Origin: Imbricaverruca yamaguchii
Taxonomy: Eukaryota > Arthropoda > Thecostraca > Neoverrucidae
Assembly: GCA_034440575.1 (NCBI GenBank)
Contig: JAOTOL010001642.1
Coordinates: 3,336,501 to 3,400,500, forward strand
Direction of reading: 5' to 3'
Length of the DNA: 64,000 nucleotides
Shown here: in pieces, positions 1 through 13,200 of the stretch
How positions within the stretch are numbered: the stretch's first letter is position 1
How the letters are laid out: every line of letters starts with the position of its first letter
Notes under the pieces: generated by a model
Database searches by the model: none
What the model saw: only the letters and a program-made list of their open reading frames with translations
What the model was told of the DNA's origin: nothing
Position numbers and translations under genes: made by a program

Positions 1-2270
1 TTTCACTTCAGTCACATGCATTTTACATTATTTAGCAGTTGTGGGTATAATGACTGCCCACAAATTGTGTGTCAAAATGGCAAAAACCTAAGACAAGGAT
101 GAAATACCACAATGCCATTAACTGTGAATTTCCAGGCCACATGGTCAATTTTTGCACTGTAGTAGGGTATAGATCATTTGGAGGGAGCTGTAGATTGACC
201 ACACAGCCATTGCTAATGGCGTGTTTGCGGCTATGTCAACAGTTTGTTTCCCGTGAGTCCAACATTGCTAGGAATCCAGCAGAACATGAAATTTATGCTG
301 ATGTCATGCAGGGATTTTACTACTTTGATAATCCTCCAAACAAGTTGGTTATCCTGGTTAAAGGTGTTCAGTGCCAGGAGACCGCTCAGAGAATCTGTGA
401 AAACCACATGCTTTGTGGATCAGTCTTTCTGTATAAAATAGAGGGCTTGCAGAATGGCATAAAGTTTGGCAGTAAAAATATAGGTTTGCATCGGTAAACA
501 AAAAGATTGAACACCTTGTCGACTTATGTAAACACACCAACACCAGAGACTGACTTTGAGCCGTCTGTGTAAATGAGCAAAAAGTTGTAGTATTCATGTA
601 TTTTTTCAAAGCCAACAAGCGGAGTTCCTCCAGGTTTCCTTTACAAAAATTCCATCTTCTACCCAAGCAGAGGTTGAATGGTTCAGTTTCACAAAAAACT
701 GCTCAGTGATGACTCAAGATTTGCCAGAAAGTAAGAACTGAGATTCTGATTATGAAGAACTGAGATTTATTTCTCTTCATCAAGGATTGCAAAGTACAAA
801 TCCGAACCTGGATACAAGGGGAAAATTATTCCAAGCTGGGTGTTATTTTCCACAAATATTTTCATATTTGCAGAATTAAAATATTTGTTGTCACTCCTCC
901 AACTAGTGGCAATGGCCAAGATGTCAATACAAGTTGGATACAAAGATATGGCATAATTCATGGCATTTACTACTCACATACAAAAACAAGGGTAAATTTG
1001 TGCTGTAAGTTGTTTCGCTAAGCTTTCAAATTTGTCTACTGTTCATGAACATGATTAACACAATGTGATCACTTAATACATATTTTAAGTAAGGTATGTG
1101 ATACAAAATGAAGAATAATGTGAAACTTCAGGAAATCTAAACTTGGAACTCCAATGTAAAAATTAAACTCCAATGTACTTTTTGAATTCTTAGAATTTCT
1201 TTTTCCTGTACAATATTTATAAATATGGTTAACATGAGAGAACCCACCATCTGCTTTCTGAAATGCAGCTTGAGTGTTTACATTTCCATTTACAGACAAA
1301 ATAACACCAAAAAGGGCTTTGAGTCAGGACTATAGCATAACAAATAGCATCAAAAACCACACATGGCATAACCTAACCTAGCCTAGCTAAACCACCCATG
1401 AAAAAAAGAAAATCATTCCATGTTGAAGTTTAAAAGCTCACAAAAAACGCATCTTCATCCTACGGAGAAAAAAACCATCTTCATCCTAAGGGAAAGATGT
1501 TACTTTACTGGTGGGGTCTGCTGCAATTCTGTGTGCTGCAAGTGCAGCACCAACTAAGATTCCATTCAAGCTGATGTCAGGCATGTCAATGTCAATGTCA
1601 GGCAAGTTGAGATGAGGAAAAAAGCCAGCATTGGGTAGAGAAGCATCTCAGGGTCCAGGTAGCCTGGCAGGTCCAGACACCAGATTATATGCTGTGCATT
1701 AAGAAGACAGGCTGTAACCAGCCACAAAATTGATGAGATGATGCCTACTGCTCAACTGAGAGGGAAGAGATTGCCTGGTTCATCCCATATGTGAAAAGAA
1801 CATCTGTTCTCCCTGCAGTCCCTGAGGGCACCTACATTACCAGAAATAAAGACAATTTTAGGACTTTGTATTATAAGGCATACCACATACCTTGTGCAAT
1901 CATCTGGACACACATTTGAGGAGCAATAGATCTCTTTGACCAATAGCCAGATACAGCACACACTTCCTTTTTGTTGACAAATTCACACAGCTGTCAGTTG
2001 ATTTTTCTACAGATTGTTCCCATGGAAAGGTCCCAACTAGCCTCAACCACCCTCCACTGAGTTCCTTCTGGTGGAGCCATGGGAACAGACCCTAAATGTA
2101 AATGTTGCTGCATTTTCCCAGGCACAAATTATCCAGAGATAATCTTTAGCATTCACATCTTGATACCTCACTAAGAAAATTTAAACACACTGACTGGTAG
2201 ATCCCACTGATGCCACAGTTATTGCATGAATTATCTTATCTGAATTAAAAGTGTGATAATAACTAGTCAT
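1..2270. other. AT-rich DNA, no supported gene
   Basis: No gene can be supported here. An open frame of 142 codons at 69-497 (+) has cysteines and a plausible composition, but I recognise no family, and no splice or transposon context supports it. Around 1371-1392 there is a CCTAACCTAGCC-type motif of the kind scattered through arthropod non-coding DNA. The rest is unremarkable AT-rich sequence. Confidence 0.5.
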
Positions 2271-2406
2271 GTAAGCACCTAGACAGCAACCTACCTAGGT
2301 ATCTGGGCACCTACCTAACTAGATAACTGCATGCCTAAGTATCCATATACCTTCCTAGATATCTCGGTACCTACTTACTTAAGTACCTAGATAGGTACTT
2401 AGGCAC
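2271..2406. repeat. Degenerate ACCTA/TAGGT repeat with local palindromes
   Basis: Short words such as CACCTA, TACCTA, CCTAGGTA and TAGATA recur with spacing of roughly 12-20 bases. Both orientations occur (ACCTAGATAGGT near 2386), so parts could fold into weak hairpins. There is no coding potential. Confidence 0.6.
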
Positions 2407-2789
2407 CAAATTCAGTTGTGGTAAGGACAAATGGACACGGTTGGCAGAGCACACGTTTTAGACAAAGGAGCATCCATTGACCACTTCATCTTAAGATCAA
2501 ATGATCAATCGCTGGAATGTATATAAAATATATAAATATAAATGAAGAGAATCCAAGATTATCTTACGGCAGATTTGCGGCGATGGCTTGAGATTAAACT
2601 TCTCTCAAAACATCCTACCCCTAAAACCAATGCTCGGTCGCCGGCCTGCGCCACTCTTCATCACAAGCGAAACAGTTCCGTTCAATTCAACTTCCCTGGA
2701 ATCAAACTAGTGCTACCAAACTAGTGTTGCCAAATGCATGTAACCTAAAATGTTTACTGTGCACAGTCGAGATATTTTGAAAGGACGCA

Positions 2790-3075
2790 TGTGTGTGTGT
2801 GTGTTTGTGTGTGAGTTTTGCCAGCCTGCCACCGTGTGGTGATATCGACTGGTTCCGGTTGAGAGAAGATGTGTAAGAGAGTGAGTAGCGTAGGGTAGGA
2901 GGATCAATCCGAGGTGGAGGTTTAGTAGAGTAGTCGAGCAGTGGTGAAGTAGCGTTGAGATGGTCTTGAAGAGTAGAGCTGAGGTAGTCCGGATCGGTTG
3001 AAGGTGTAGAGTTGGTGCAGTAGAGTTGCTTGAGAGCCGGAGATGATGAAGTCGAGAGAGAGAGTTAGTCCGGAC
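2790..3075. repeat. (TG)n tract plus degenerate GTAGAG-rich minisatellite
   Basis: A short (TG)n run at about 2788-2815 is followed by a purine-biased stretch in which GTAGAGT, GAGGTAGT and AGTAGCG variants recur every 20-30 bases. The open frame on the opposite strand is a product of this composition and is not annotated. A run of G follows at about 3104-3113. Confidence 0.5.
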
Positions 3076-3079
3076 GGTG

Positions 3080-4260
3080 CCACATTGGGGTATGGGGTGT
3101 AGTGGGGGGGGGGGTCGGGTCATCACCAGAATTGAACATTGTAAGAACATAAATATATATTTCTCCCTTTTTTTCTCTTTTTCTTTTTTGAAGGACGCGT
3201 GTAAATCCAAGGGGACATATACAAGTTGGCGTCATTCCTACTGCGCAGCTTTCTGCGCAGGTCCTTGTATGACGTCATGAGGGGTACCACTTAATACGGG
3301 CCAAGCCGCTAACACGCTGTCGAATATACGCAGCGTATGCATATTACGGGGGATAAAATGATGATTTAAGAGGTGCAGGTGCAAAACTTAGAGCGTCAGA
3401 GTCCCGAAAGGAATCTCCAATACCTTTTATACACATATTATACCCGGGAGAACGTACAAAGCGAGGTAGGACAGGTCAAATATGGCAGAGAATTAGCATC
3501 TTACCGCAGCGAAAGGCAGCAAGGACGTATCTGAAATGTGGTCGTCGCCATGATGGAAAAAGGTGGGGAGGGAGGCCGAGTCCCTTAATGTACATCAATT
3601 TCAGCATTGGGCTTATGGTGCTGCATGCCAAAATTAATTGACCGAAGGGCCCTTTAACCCCTCTATATGCGGCAGTGCCCCTGATATAGGAGGCAAGGAA
3701 GGGGACAATCGTTTCATTTTTATGATCGACAGGACCATAGGGAGCACGTGAGAGGCAGACATTCCTTTTGTGGGGGCATCTGTGAACCTCCGTACCAGCT
3801 CAGCAACATGGGTGGAACATCCAGAAAACGATTTGGGAGACGCAATGCCTGGAGGTAACAGGAAGGCCTATGGATTGTGGGAGGTTGGCTCACGCCAGTC
3901 GTAAGCGGGGGTTGACCCATCCCAAAAGTATGTAAAATTTCACTCTAGTTCGGAGGTTACATTCGGCAGATGGACTAGAAAGCGGTCAGACATGGGGTGC
4001 TAAAACCGGTCAGGCATGCATTGGCGGCGTTCCCTAACAATGCGTTCAGAACTAGATCTGGATGATTCAAAACACTCCTACACATCCGCGTAGTCGACCT
4101 AGTCGGCTTATGTGCTGTTTCCGATTAAGAGCATGAATGAAGGATCACAATCGAAGTTCGTGGAGCATAAACTTTGCATATCGTTCTTTCAAATCAATGA
4201 TCATAGGCCTCATGAGCAACAATGAAATGGCATACGCCACACCTGTTTCACAGCAGTACC
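3080..4260. other. No feature seen
   Basis: Mixed-composition DNA with only short open frames on both strands, no recognisable motifs and no repeats that I could establish. Confidence 0.4.
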
Positions 4261-4274
4261 ATAGCCGGTAGCAG

Positions 4275-4580
4275 CATCAAGTGCCGCGAGGACGGGCGCA
4301 GCTTGTCTGCCCCGGGTCACAGCGGCAGCAGCAAAACACGCCAACAGGACAGTTGGACCGGACGATACGACGGCAGTCAAGTGCCGCCAGGACGGGCCGA
4401 CACAGGGAGCGCCGCCAACCCGTCAGTGGTCACAGTGGCAGCAGCAAAACACGCCAACAAAACGGCAGGATCGGGCGGCATGAAACCAATGCAAAGTGCC
4501 GCCAGAACGTGCAACACAGGAGGCGCCGCCAGTCCGTCCCTGGTCACGGTGGCAACAACAAACACGGTTACAAAGGGCAG
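4275..4580 (+). repeat. Tandem repeat, three units of about 100-117 bp
   Basis: Units begin near 4281, 4380 and 4496 with GTGCCGCSAGRACG. Each contains GTCACAGYGGCAGCAGCAAAACACG or a variant. All six frames stay open through parts of the array because the unit is GC-rich and stop-poor. No protein is inferred. Confidence 0.65.
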
Positions 4581-5179
4581 AACCGAGTGACACGACACGA
4601 CACACAGCAGAGACGGTGACACATGGCCGGCAGTGTGAGGGTGGATATCCTATCGCTGCCTGGAAACATGATGGCGAACCTGCCTAGATGATCGCCCCTG
4701 CGCTCTGCCGAGCAGAGTTCTTGCGCAACCAGCCACACTCCTATCTTCGGCTACCGGCTACTAATGACGCCCACCACGGGTCTCACGACGCTGGTGTCGC
4801 CTGTGCAAGTTGAGTCCATGATGAAGCAGACATCAGAATTGAACTGGTTTGGCATCGCCCTCTACCACGTATGTGGCATGCAGCGCCCGCCGCGACCGAT
4901 GGTGATTAACTAAGAGCTGGACACAACGGCCAGGAACGCCTCCGGTGCTTCGGACGTCGGACAGCCAAGCGATGTATTGACGCCTCATTTTGTAGGCGAC
5001 GAAGCCGGCAACGACGGCAAGGCCTTCCTGCTCCAGTCCCAGTTTGCTCATGGTGGTCGTGTTAAAATTAATGTGAATAGAAGTGGCATCAAACTAATTG
5101 AACTGGTTCTTTATTTAGCTATACAAAGATAAGATATGAAGATAAGGTAAGCAACATATGAAGGCTCCATATTTGATGG

Positions 5180-5830
5180 CGGTGGCCAAGTTCTATCGGT
5201 GACTCAGCAGAAGGACTTTGATGTTATTCTGAACACAAGATTGGGGGCATCAGAGCAGACGAAAGAATCCAGGAAGAAGGCACTGAGAATGCTTGGGGCA
5301 ATATATAGGAATGTATCATACATAAGTGAGGAAGTCATCAGGAAGCTTTACTGTGCATGTCTTGCCACATTTGGAATACTGTATCCAAGCTTTGGCTTCT
5401 AGTTATGAAAACGATTGTTCGCTTTTAGAGAGTACAAAATATGACTACAAAAATGGTTAATGACATAAGAAACCTGGCATATGCGGAAAGATTGAAGAAA
5501 TTGAACATGTTTTCACTTAGATATATAAAGGTGAGAGGAACACTCAGTGAGGTCATTAAATTTGTTCATGGTCAGGAGGATGGATATATTAGGTAAATAT
5601 TTGAATCTAACAGAAAAGATGCACTTAAAGGTCATCAATTCAAAATTAAAGTTAACTACAGCAGGACAAGGTTAAGACAGTCTTTCTTCACCAACAGGGT
5701 AATAGAACACTGGAACCAGATGCCAAAAACCATTGTCAGTAGCAGCACATTGAACATCTTTAAAAACACCATAGGCAATTATTACAAGAATAGAGGGCTT
5801 GCTTTTCAGTATTCCAGGGAGGGCTGATCG
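5180..5830 (+). mobile_element. Non-LTR retrotransposon 3' end (RT thumb and C-terminal region), decayed
   Basis: The first 67 codons (5199-5402) contain KKALRMLGAIYRN, SEEVIRKLYCA and CLATFGILYPSF. These match the downstream part of CR1/jockey-type reverse transcriptases, where a leucine-rich helix is followed by the 'RPHLEY..' segment. After a stop, other frames give YAERLKKLNMFSLRYIKVRG and then FFTNRVIEHWNQMPKTIVSS, also typical of the C-terminal tail of these proteins. Several stops and frameshifts show it is dead. Upstream RT motifs are absent, so this is a 5'-truncated copy, as is usual for LINEs. The clade assignment is from memory of motifs only. Confidence 0.8.
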
Positions 5831-8800
5831 ACGGATTTGGTGGGCAACTGGTTGAGTGTTCAGAGTGCAACCAAGAAGAGCCCTTGTGGCCCATAGTCAC
5901 ACTGATCTTTTGTGTCTTGATGTCTTAGATGCTCCAAAATGCTGCAAGCATTCCAAACAAGCATGATGCAACACTCGATGCCATACATATCTGATAGGCA
6001 GGCTAATTCATGGAATGACACCAGAAAAGGCAGGTGTTGACACTGACATTATTTTCAGCTGCATCCGTGGCCAGGATCATAATCATTAGAGGTAAAGTGG
6101 TTGGAACAAATGGATGGGCTGATCGGATGAACTCCATCAGCTCCTTTTCACTGTCAACCAGGTCTTATATGCATCTTTATCTCTTGGAAACATAAGCATG
6201 TTGGTTGACAATCTCTTCTTTCCATATCTTTCTTCCAGTTGATAAAGACACACCACAACAGAACACTATACAATAAAACTACAACTAAAACGCACGTACA
6301 TCGAACACAAGGTGTGACGGACATAAAACCAATCATAAAGCAACCTACGAGGAAGCTATGTAAGCAGCTGCGCTATTTATGACTCAAGTGCGCCATCTAA
6401 GAATTTGAGAAAATGTGTGCCCCTAAAACGCTGCATTCGTGATGGTCGTCGCCTAATTCGCAGCCTAACTGAGGTTGATAAAATAACAGCTCAATACGAT
6501 TCCAAAAGCACAGACGTGATATTACAGGATTTAGAAAGTGAGTTGAATTGAAAATATTTCCATTTTAAAATGCATGAAACCATTAAAACGTCTCAAAAGT
6601 AGTACCCCAGATGACGTCATTTGTACCATTCGAGCCGACACGCAGGAAGGCATGGGGATGACATGGGCCTGTGTAAATCGACGTCGGCGTCGATATACAC
6701 GTTTCCATTTTGAAAATGTTTTACGATTTATCTGGGAAATCTTGATAATTAGGATATGATATTTGAAAAATAAAATACTGTCCTGCTCCATTTTAACACA
6801 GCATTCGTAAGTTGGTATATACCTATTGTGCATTCTGCAATTTTCAAATGCTTGGAGTGGAACATTGGCTAGCTGGGCGAGTTTCACATGGCATTGGCAA
6901 TAGACGAAACAGATATTTCATGGCATAGTATCCTTTTTGGTTGTGCGGAACGGCACTTTATTTGGCAAACAAAAATAAAAATTGGGTATCGGTTTACCGG
7001 CTTCGGTGACATCTGACAAGTTGGAGCCTAATGCGCCATCAATTGGGACAACTGCGCTATATCAGTACAACAGGGCGTCGTTTGATTGTGCGCGGTCAGG
7101 GTTTGGGAAAGAAGATGCGATGTACTAGTACACAATTTTAGTTACTACTCGAGTCCTGCCGTTTTTTTCTTCATATTTTCCAGAGATACTGATACTGAGC
7201 TATCAGGAATGTAAGTTGATCATGTGCTTCCGTGCAGTCAAAGATCACTATTGTGGACTCGCGTTCCTGATGTTAAGGACTAAGTAGCACGGAGTCTTAT
7301 TCGATCGATTAAGGACAACGTTCAGGACTGGATTTAGTGTATATTTGAGCGTAGGGTGATTTTGAGTTCTGGATTTAAAAAAAATTAATTGTTTGAGTGT
7401 GGCTGACATGATTCAACCATTGACTTCCTCTGCAAGTGCATTCTTTTCTAGGTATTGTGCTTTAAGGTGGTCCCAAGACAACTTTTATGCACATTTTGCC
7501 CCCATAAAGCAAACAGATGGTTAGGTTTGGTTATGTTAGTTTTGGTTTTTAAGTTGAAGATTTGACAAATTAAATAAGTTGTGTTTCATCAAAAGTAGGT
7601 TATGTTAGGTCAGGTTAGATTTGTATTTGCCTTTGGAAAATTAAAAAGGTGTTGTTTAGTTTGTTTAGTCAAAAATAATTTGGGTTAGATAAGGTTTTTC
7701 AGCAACAATTATTCATGGAAAAATTGTTGAAAATTATCCTTTAAAAAAAATTGTATTGAAAATTAGGTTAGGCTGTTGTAACTCCTGTGTGGGTGCTTGT
7801 GTGGATAGGCATATGAATTGGAATTTGAACATGGAGGTATATTCACCAATCAGCACCCATAATGTGCACAGTCTAGTTGCACTACCACATCATTGTGGTC
7901 ATCATACCTATCTTAGGATAAAGGAAGTTAGGGTATATTGCTGTGGTGGTAATGCATGTCATCACCTTGATGAGGCCAGTAAACCACCTGTCAGGTATGT
8001 GCACAAGAAGATTTCTCATATTAGATTATCAGAGTTCAAATTTTTCTGGTGAGAAATATGAACTCTGAACTCTGATTTATTGACATGACATAGTGATGAT
8101 ACATGTATAATAGGTGAGACAGTATGTCCTAGTTAAGACATTAAGGTATGAAGATATATGAGAGTTGTTGCAAGTGAGTTAAGCATACAGGTCAGCCAGG
8201 TGAGAGAAGTTCACAATGATAATGACAGATGGCTATTTGACACAGGGCAATAGAGTTGAGCAGAGAAGCAAGGTAAAATGGGCCTGAATAAGTATGATAA
8301 TTACACTGCCTTGTATCATCTGTCATCATATCACCAGCTCATTTGCCCTCTTTGACACCCCAGACCTTTTTCTGGCAGGCAGGTGCCACTTTTTCAAATG
8401 TGTGGGGCCCTTCATCAGGTCATGAGCCCTGCTATCAGCTCAGGAGCCCTTCATATTGGCTTTTGACCCTCATCAGCAGCTCTTCCAACAATTTGGGGCC
8501 CCTCTGTCCACCTGAAGCCCTTTATGTTTGTGCAACCCAGTATCCATCAATATCTTCCCAATGCTTTCCAAACCCCTCAATATCTTCCCAGGGACACTCT
8601 GTTGACTTCTTTTTGTTGGTCTGGTACCATTTCTGTGATCCCAGAACCCCTTTAGTTAGCAAGGGACCCCTTTCATCAGTATATGGCCCTTCACATCAGT
8701 CCTTTTGTCCAGGGGCTCTTGAAGGCCCCTCATTATGGTTGCTTGGAGGTTCTCTCAATCCCCCTCCCATCAGGGGCTGTCTCCTTTGCTTATCATCCAC

Positions 8801-9840
8801 CTGGCTATGCCACTGGCTTAGTCTATGGTTTTTTTTTATTGATTGTTGAATTTGTGGTTCAGATTTGTTCTTTCCATTCACATTTTGCAAACTTGTATTG
8901 CATGTGGCCAGAATTTTTCACCATTTAACCTTGCACACTATTAATAATTTGTCATTTTAGCCAATGACAAGCTTATTTCAAAATTATAGTTGAGGTGATG
9001 CAGAGACAACAATCTCAGACCAATGAGATACTGAACTGGCACATTTTTTCATTATTTATAACAAGCAACAGCATAGGCCATCATGATGAAATTCCATTGA
9101 TAAGTAGGTGTGTGTCATTATCCACAACAGTAAGCATATGCATTCTATTTATAAACACAATGATGTTTGAAGTGAGACATGAATACTGTCCCAGTATACA
9201 TTCAGAATAGCATTGCAAGCTGATCACAGGTGATGATTCACTTGGCATTCAGTATGTTGCACACATGTTCATGAGAAATTGATAATTATATCAAAACTTT
9301 ATAACAAGTTGAAAATTGACTAAAGTGATATGGCTCTGAGGACCTGTAGTGACCAACGATGTTGCCAACTACCTCGCAGCAGTGGCCATTCCATACTTTA
9401 CCGCCGGCCCTGGTAGCCATCCAGCGAGAGTGGTGGTGGGGAATGGTAATCTCAGCAGTGCTGGTGGTCTTGACAACCATCCAGAGTCTTTCTGTTGTAT
9501 GTAAACCTCCACATACTGTTGACATGGTACAAAGTTGTCTTACCTGAAAGAGGCCAAGCTAAAGGTTAATGCATGCTCACTAGTGCTATCAAGTCACCAT
9601 GAGTCCATTGCCAAACCTTTGTGTAGCATGAATGTCCTCTGATATTTGCCTAGGTAGACAAACTATGATGCGATCTTTGGCATTGTGTAGAGCAGGAAGT
9701 GTATGTAATAAATGTCAATTAGAATGCTAAGCACATGCTGTGTTAAACAGTTCATGGTTTGATTGTTTCAACCACTTCTCATCTCATTCTTTTTGTTCAT
9801 GATCTCATGTGCTTTGTGATGTCTAGCGCCCTTTTGGCAG
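5830..9840. other. AT-rich non-coding DNA with AGGTTAGG motifs
   Basis: No gene is supported. Between about 7510 and 7770, words like GGTTAGGTTTGG, TTATGTTAGGTCAGGTTAG and TTAGGTTAGG recur, as in arthropod intergenic DNA. At about 8390-8770 phrases such as GGCCCTTCATCAG and GGAGCCCTTCA recur irregularly, which suggests an old minisatellite. The 168-codon open frame there (8343-8849) is proline- and serine-rich because of those repeats and is not called a gene. Confidence 0.45.
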
Positions 9841-10183
9841 TTACTGTCGTCCGTGAGGTCTGGCGCCTTTAAGTGCAGGCCGGTCAGTGCCTGGACCATG
9901 TGGAACTATCAGAATTGGAGTTGGCTATCTCTGGATTTGGCATTGAAACATCAGTATCCATGCACAAATGGCACAATATAGAGTACAATGCCGCTATCAC
10001 ATTGTGCTGAGTGTTGTGGTGGACATCCACAAGTGACCACTGTAAAGAGCACTGTGCCCGCTGTCGTGATGTGCTCAGTGTTGTGTCGTGTTGTGTCATG
10101 CCGTGATGTGACGTATCGTGATGCGTTGTGACTTGGCGTGACGTGGCGGCAGGGCGGCCAGGCGACAGGAGGACGGCTGGGAG
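9840..10183 (+). promoter_or_regulatory. Putative EHMT promoter / 5' UTR
   Basis: This is the region just upstream of the proposed EHMT start codon. From about 10055 to 10150 there are closely spaced variants of CGTGATGTG, GTGACGT and TGACTTGG, some resembling CRE-type TGACG sites, and CpG density rises toward the start codon. No TATA box is evident. The assignment rests on position only. Confidence 0.35.
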
Positions 10184-10287
10184 ATGGCCGGCGACGGTGG
10201 CGTCTCGCGACTGCTGCGTCGCCGACTGGTCGACTCGGCCAGCGAGGGCGGCTCGGCCAGCGAGTCCGGCGAGGCAGAGCGGCGCAG
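10184..10287 (+). CDS. EHMT: EHMT exon 1 (start codon)
   Basis: Encodes about 35 residues beginning [15 protein letters not shown], with an S/E/G-rich second half. The start context is gggagATGG (purine at -3, G at +4). The donor is CGCAG|GTGCGG. It leaves phase 2, which joins exactly to the single base needed by exon 2 and gives an arginine-rich junction. CpG-rich composition fits a first exon. No homology is visible in this part, so the start is supported by frame, phase and context only. Confidence 0.65.
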
Positions 10288-13200
10288 GTGCGGTGCCGCT
10301 GGTGCAGCTGCTGTAGCCAAACATCCTGGGTCGATGCATTTCGTGATGCTGCAGGACCAGGTGCCTCTACAACAAATATGACTTGCTTTGATCAACATTA
10401 TGCATACTGCTAATGTCTTCTGCTCATTATTCTTCTAAGCTGAACACTTCTGGCAAGAAAAGTTGACTGCAAAAATGAACGTTTCTAGTAGTAAAGCTTA
10501 CTGGTTATGCCTCCCCCCCCCCACCCACTCATCCGCCCAGGCCAGACAAGTAAATGGGTCAGTAAATTTATCCCAATAATATAATGGTTCGGATGGTAGT
10601 CACTTCTTGCTGTTTGTACGCATCCATACATTCCTTGAATCTCACAACTTTTTAGGCTTCTGTGGTGATTATATATGTATGATACACGGACAATGTGTGT
10701 AAATTATTTAACTCGAGAATTTAGCAGCTGAACAGTTTGGGCGGAGCGATTAGACGTCATCGTGCATAAAGTGCGTCAGGGCCACCCGATAAACAAGCAA
10801 GAATTGAGCAGCTGCCGCACCGACCGTCAGCCTGACCGAAAGCGTGGAGCCCCCCCCCCCCACGTAAGCCTTCCAGCCACTCTCCCCCGTGCCGCCACTA
10901 GCAACGTTGAACTTTCGTTCAGTTTATCCAGCTGAGAATCCAGGCTGTGCATGCGCTGTATCGCCGCCTGGTTCCCCGAGATCAGCTAAAACAATTGGCG
11001 TGTTGGTCCACATGGTCGCAGATCATATCCTGGCTATTATACTGGAAATTCTCACTATGTCCATACATCATCAGTAATGCATTCAGACCCCTGGGGGACT
11101 CCACTAAGAACATTTTGCCATGATGACTGTACCATTTAGCATCACTCTTTGCTGTCTATCTGAAAGCCACAACTCTATCCATTTTAAGATACTACCTGCA
11201 ATACCATGGGCCTGAAGCTGTATCATTAACCATTTATGGGGTACCTTGTCAAAGGCCAAGATATGCTACATCAACCTGATTTCCCTGATCAAATTGTTCT
11301 GTGGCGAAGTTAAAAAAGTCCAAGAGATTTGTGAGACATGATCGTCCTTTTCTAAACCCATGTTGAGTATCTTGAATCAATCTGTTTCCTTCCAGATAAC
11401 TAACTATTCTATCCTTGATAATTGTTTCGAGTGCCGTGCAGATTAGGGGTGTGAGACTTACTGGCCTATAGTTTTCAACTTTCCCTCTTTCTCCTTTCTT
11501 GAAAATAGGAACTACATTTGCCCTTTTCCAATCTGTTGGAATTTCATTTTGTGAAACTGATCTACAAAATATTATACTAAGTGGAAATGCCAGTTCCTTT
11601 TCAGTTTCCCACAATACCCTAGCATAAATTTCATCAGGTCCTGCTGCCTTGTTTGGCTTTATTTTCCTGATATGATTGTAAACAACATCACTATCAATGA
11701 AATCAACATCATTTATCAGATCACGTCACTGAACTATGGTGTACGGTCGACAGATTGGTCATATCTTCCAATGTGAACACTGATTTAAACTGCTTGCTCA
11801 GTTCCTCAACCACCCCACTATCCTCAACCAATGTAATCCTTTTTTCCTCCAGGGGACCAATTGTGCTAGAAACTTTACCCACTTTTTAAAAAAAAAAAAA
11901 TTTTTTACCTTCCCAATAAAACTTCAAAACAAAATTTAATTCTTTTTCCCTTTTTTGTTTTTTTTTTTTTTCCTACTCACTACCTTATTTATTCGCTTTT
12001 TTTTTAATAAAATTTAAATTTAATTTAAAAAAACAAAAAAAACTTTTTTTACCTTTATTTAATTTTTTTTATTAAGTTTAAAAAAATTATATTTTTTCCT
12101 CCCTTTTTTTTTCAAAATAAAAAAAAAAAGTCCATAAAAAAAAAAAAAAAAATTATCCGTTTTATCTATTTTGGTTGCTGATAGTATCGTCCTGTCGGGG
12201 ATGCATTTCTCAGTTAAAGATGTACTGTGTGCCAGGAGTGATTGTGTGCGGGAAGCGGTCGCTCCCAACTGGACCCGCGTGTCGGCAGGTCGCGGCGCCG
12301 CGAGCAGGCCGACGAGCCGCCGGACAAGCGACGGCGCCTGGCCGGCCAGCTGACGTCGGATGGCGTCGCCAAGAAGCGCAGTCACACCATCAAGTTCCGC
12401 AAGCTGGCCAACATCACCGCCAAGAACAAGGCAGCCGCCCTGCTGACAAAGACCGGCAAGAAGAAGTCGAAGCCGTTCAAGGGGCTCAGCTACTCGTTTG
12501 GGAGAAAGAAGAAGAAGCCGAAGCGAGTCGAACCACAGGAGGGCGTGGAGCCGGAGATAATCGGCTATGTGAAGGAATTGGACATTCTGGAAGCGAAGGC
12601 GTTGGAAGAAGGCATCGGGAAGAAGCTGGAAGAGGCTGCAATTGAAGTTGAGGACGAACTTGCTGCTAGCACGGACGAACGTAGTGTTGATGATGAGCTG
12701 GAGGGCAATCTCGAACTCGATGAAGCTGAAGTTGAGGGCGAACTTGATGCTGAAGCCACAGAAGATTTGGATGATGGCGCTCTTGATGAGTTGCCAGGTG
12801 GACTGGCGGAAGACGGTGGTGAACTGGTCGCAGAGGGTTCGGAGGGCGAGGTTGACGATGAAATTGAAGAGCTGGTGCAGGATAGTAAGCCAGCCGACGC
12901 CAACAAGGCTACGCACTTGAAAGGGAAAGCGCGCAAGAGCATACCACAAGTCATTATGAAGAAGTCATTTATCCCCAGCGTTGAGCGCGATGTTTCGCCG
13001 GAGAGTTCCGGCGAGGAGTTCGAGGATGAGGAAGGTAAGAAGCACGCTATGTGCGTATCACTTAGCTCTAAATGGTGCCATGTCGGCGAGAACGTTGAGT
13101 CGGTCCCCGCCGGTCAGAAGACAATGTTCCCGCGAAGATGTCGAAGGCTGTTCCGCACATTTTCCGTCAATTATAAGATAGTGCAGGGAGCCATCAAATA

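Noticed and set aside
69..497. 142-codon open frame at the left edge
   Set aside because: Not recognised, and surrounded by non-coding DNA; too weak to call as a gene.
8343..8849. 168-codon Pro/Ser-rich open frame
   Set aside because: Arises from a degenerate repeat of CCCTTCATCAG-like words; no conserved motif or splice support.
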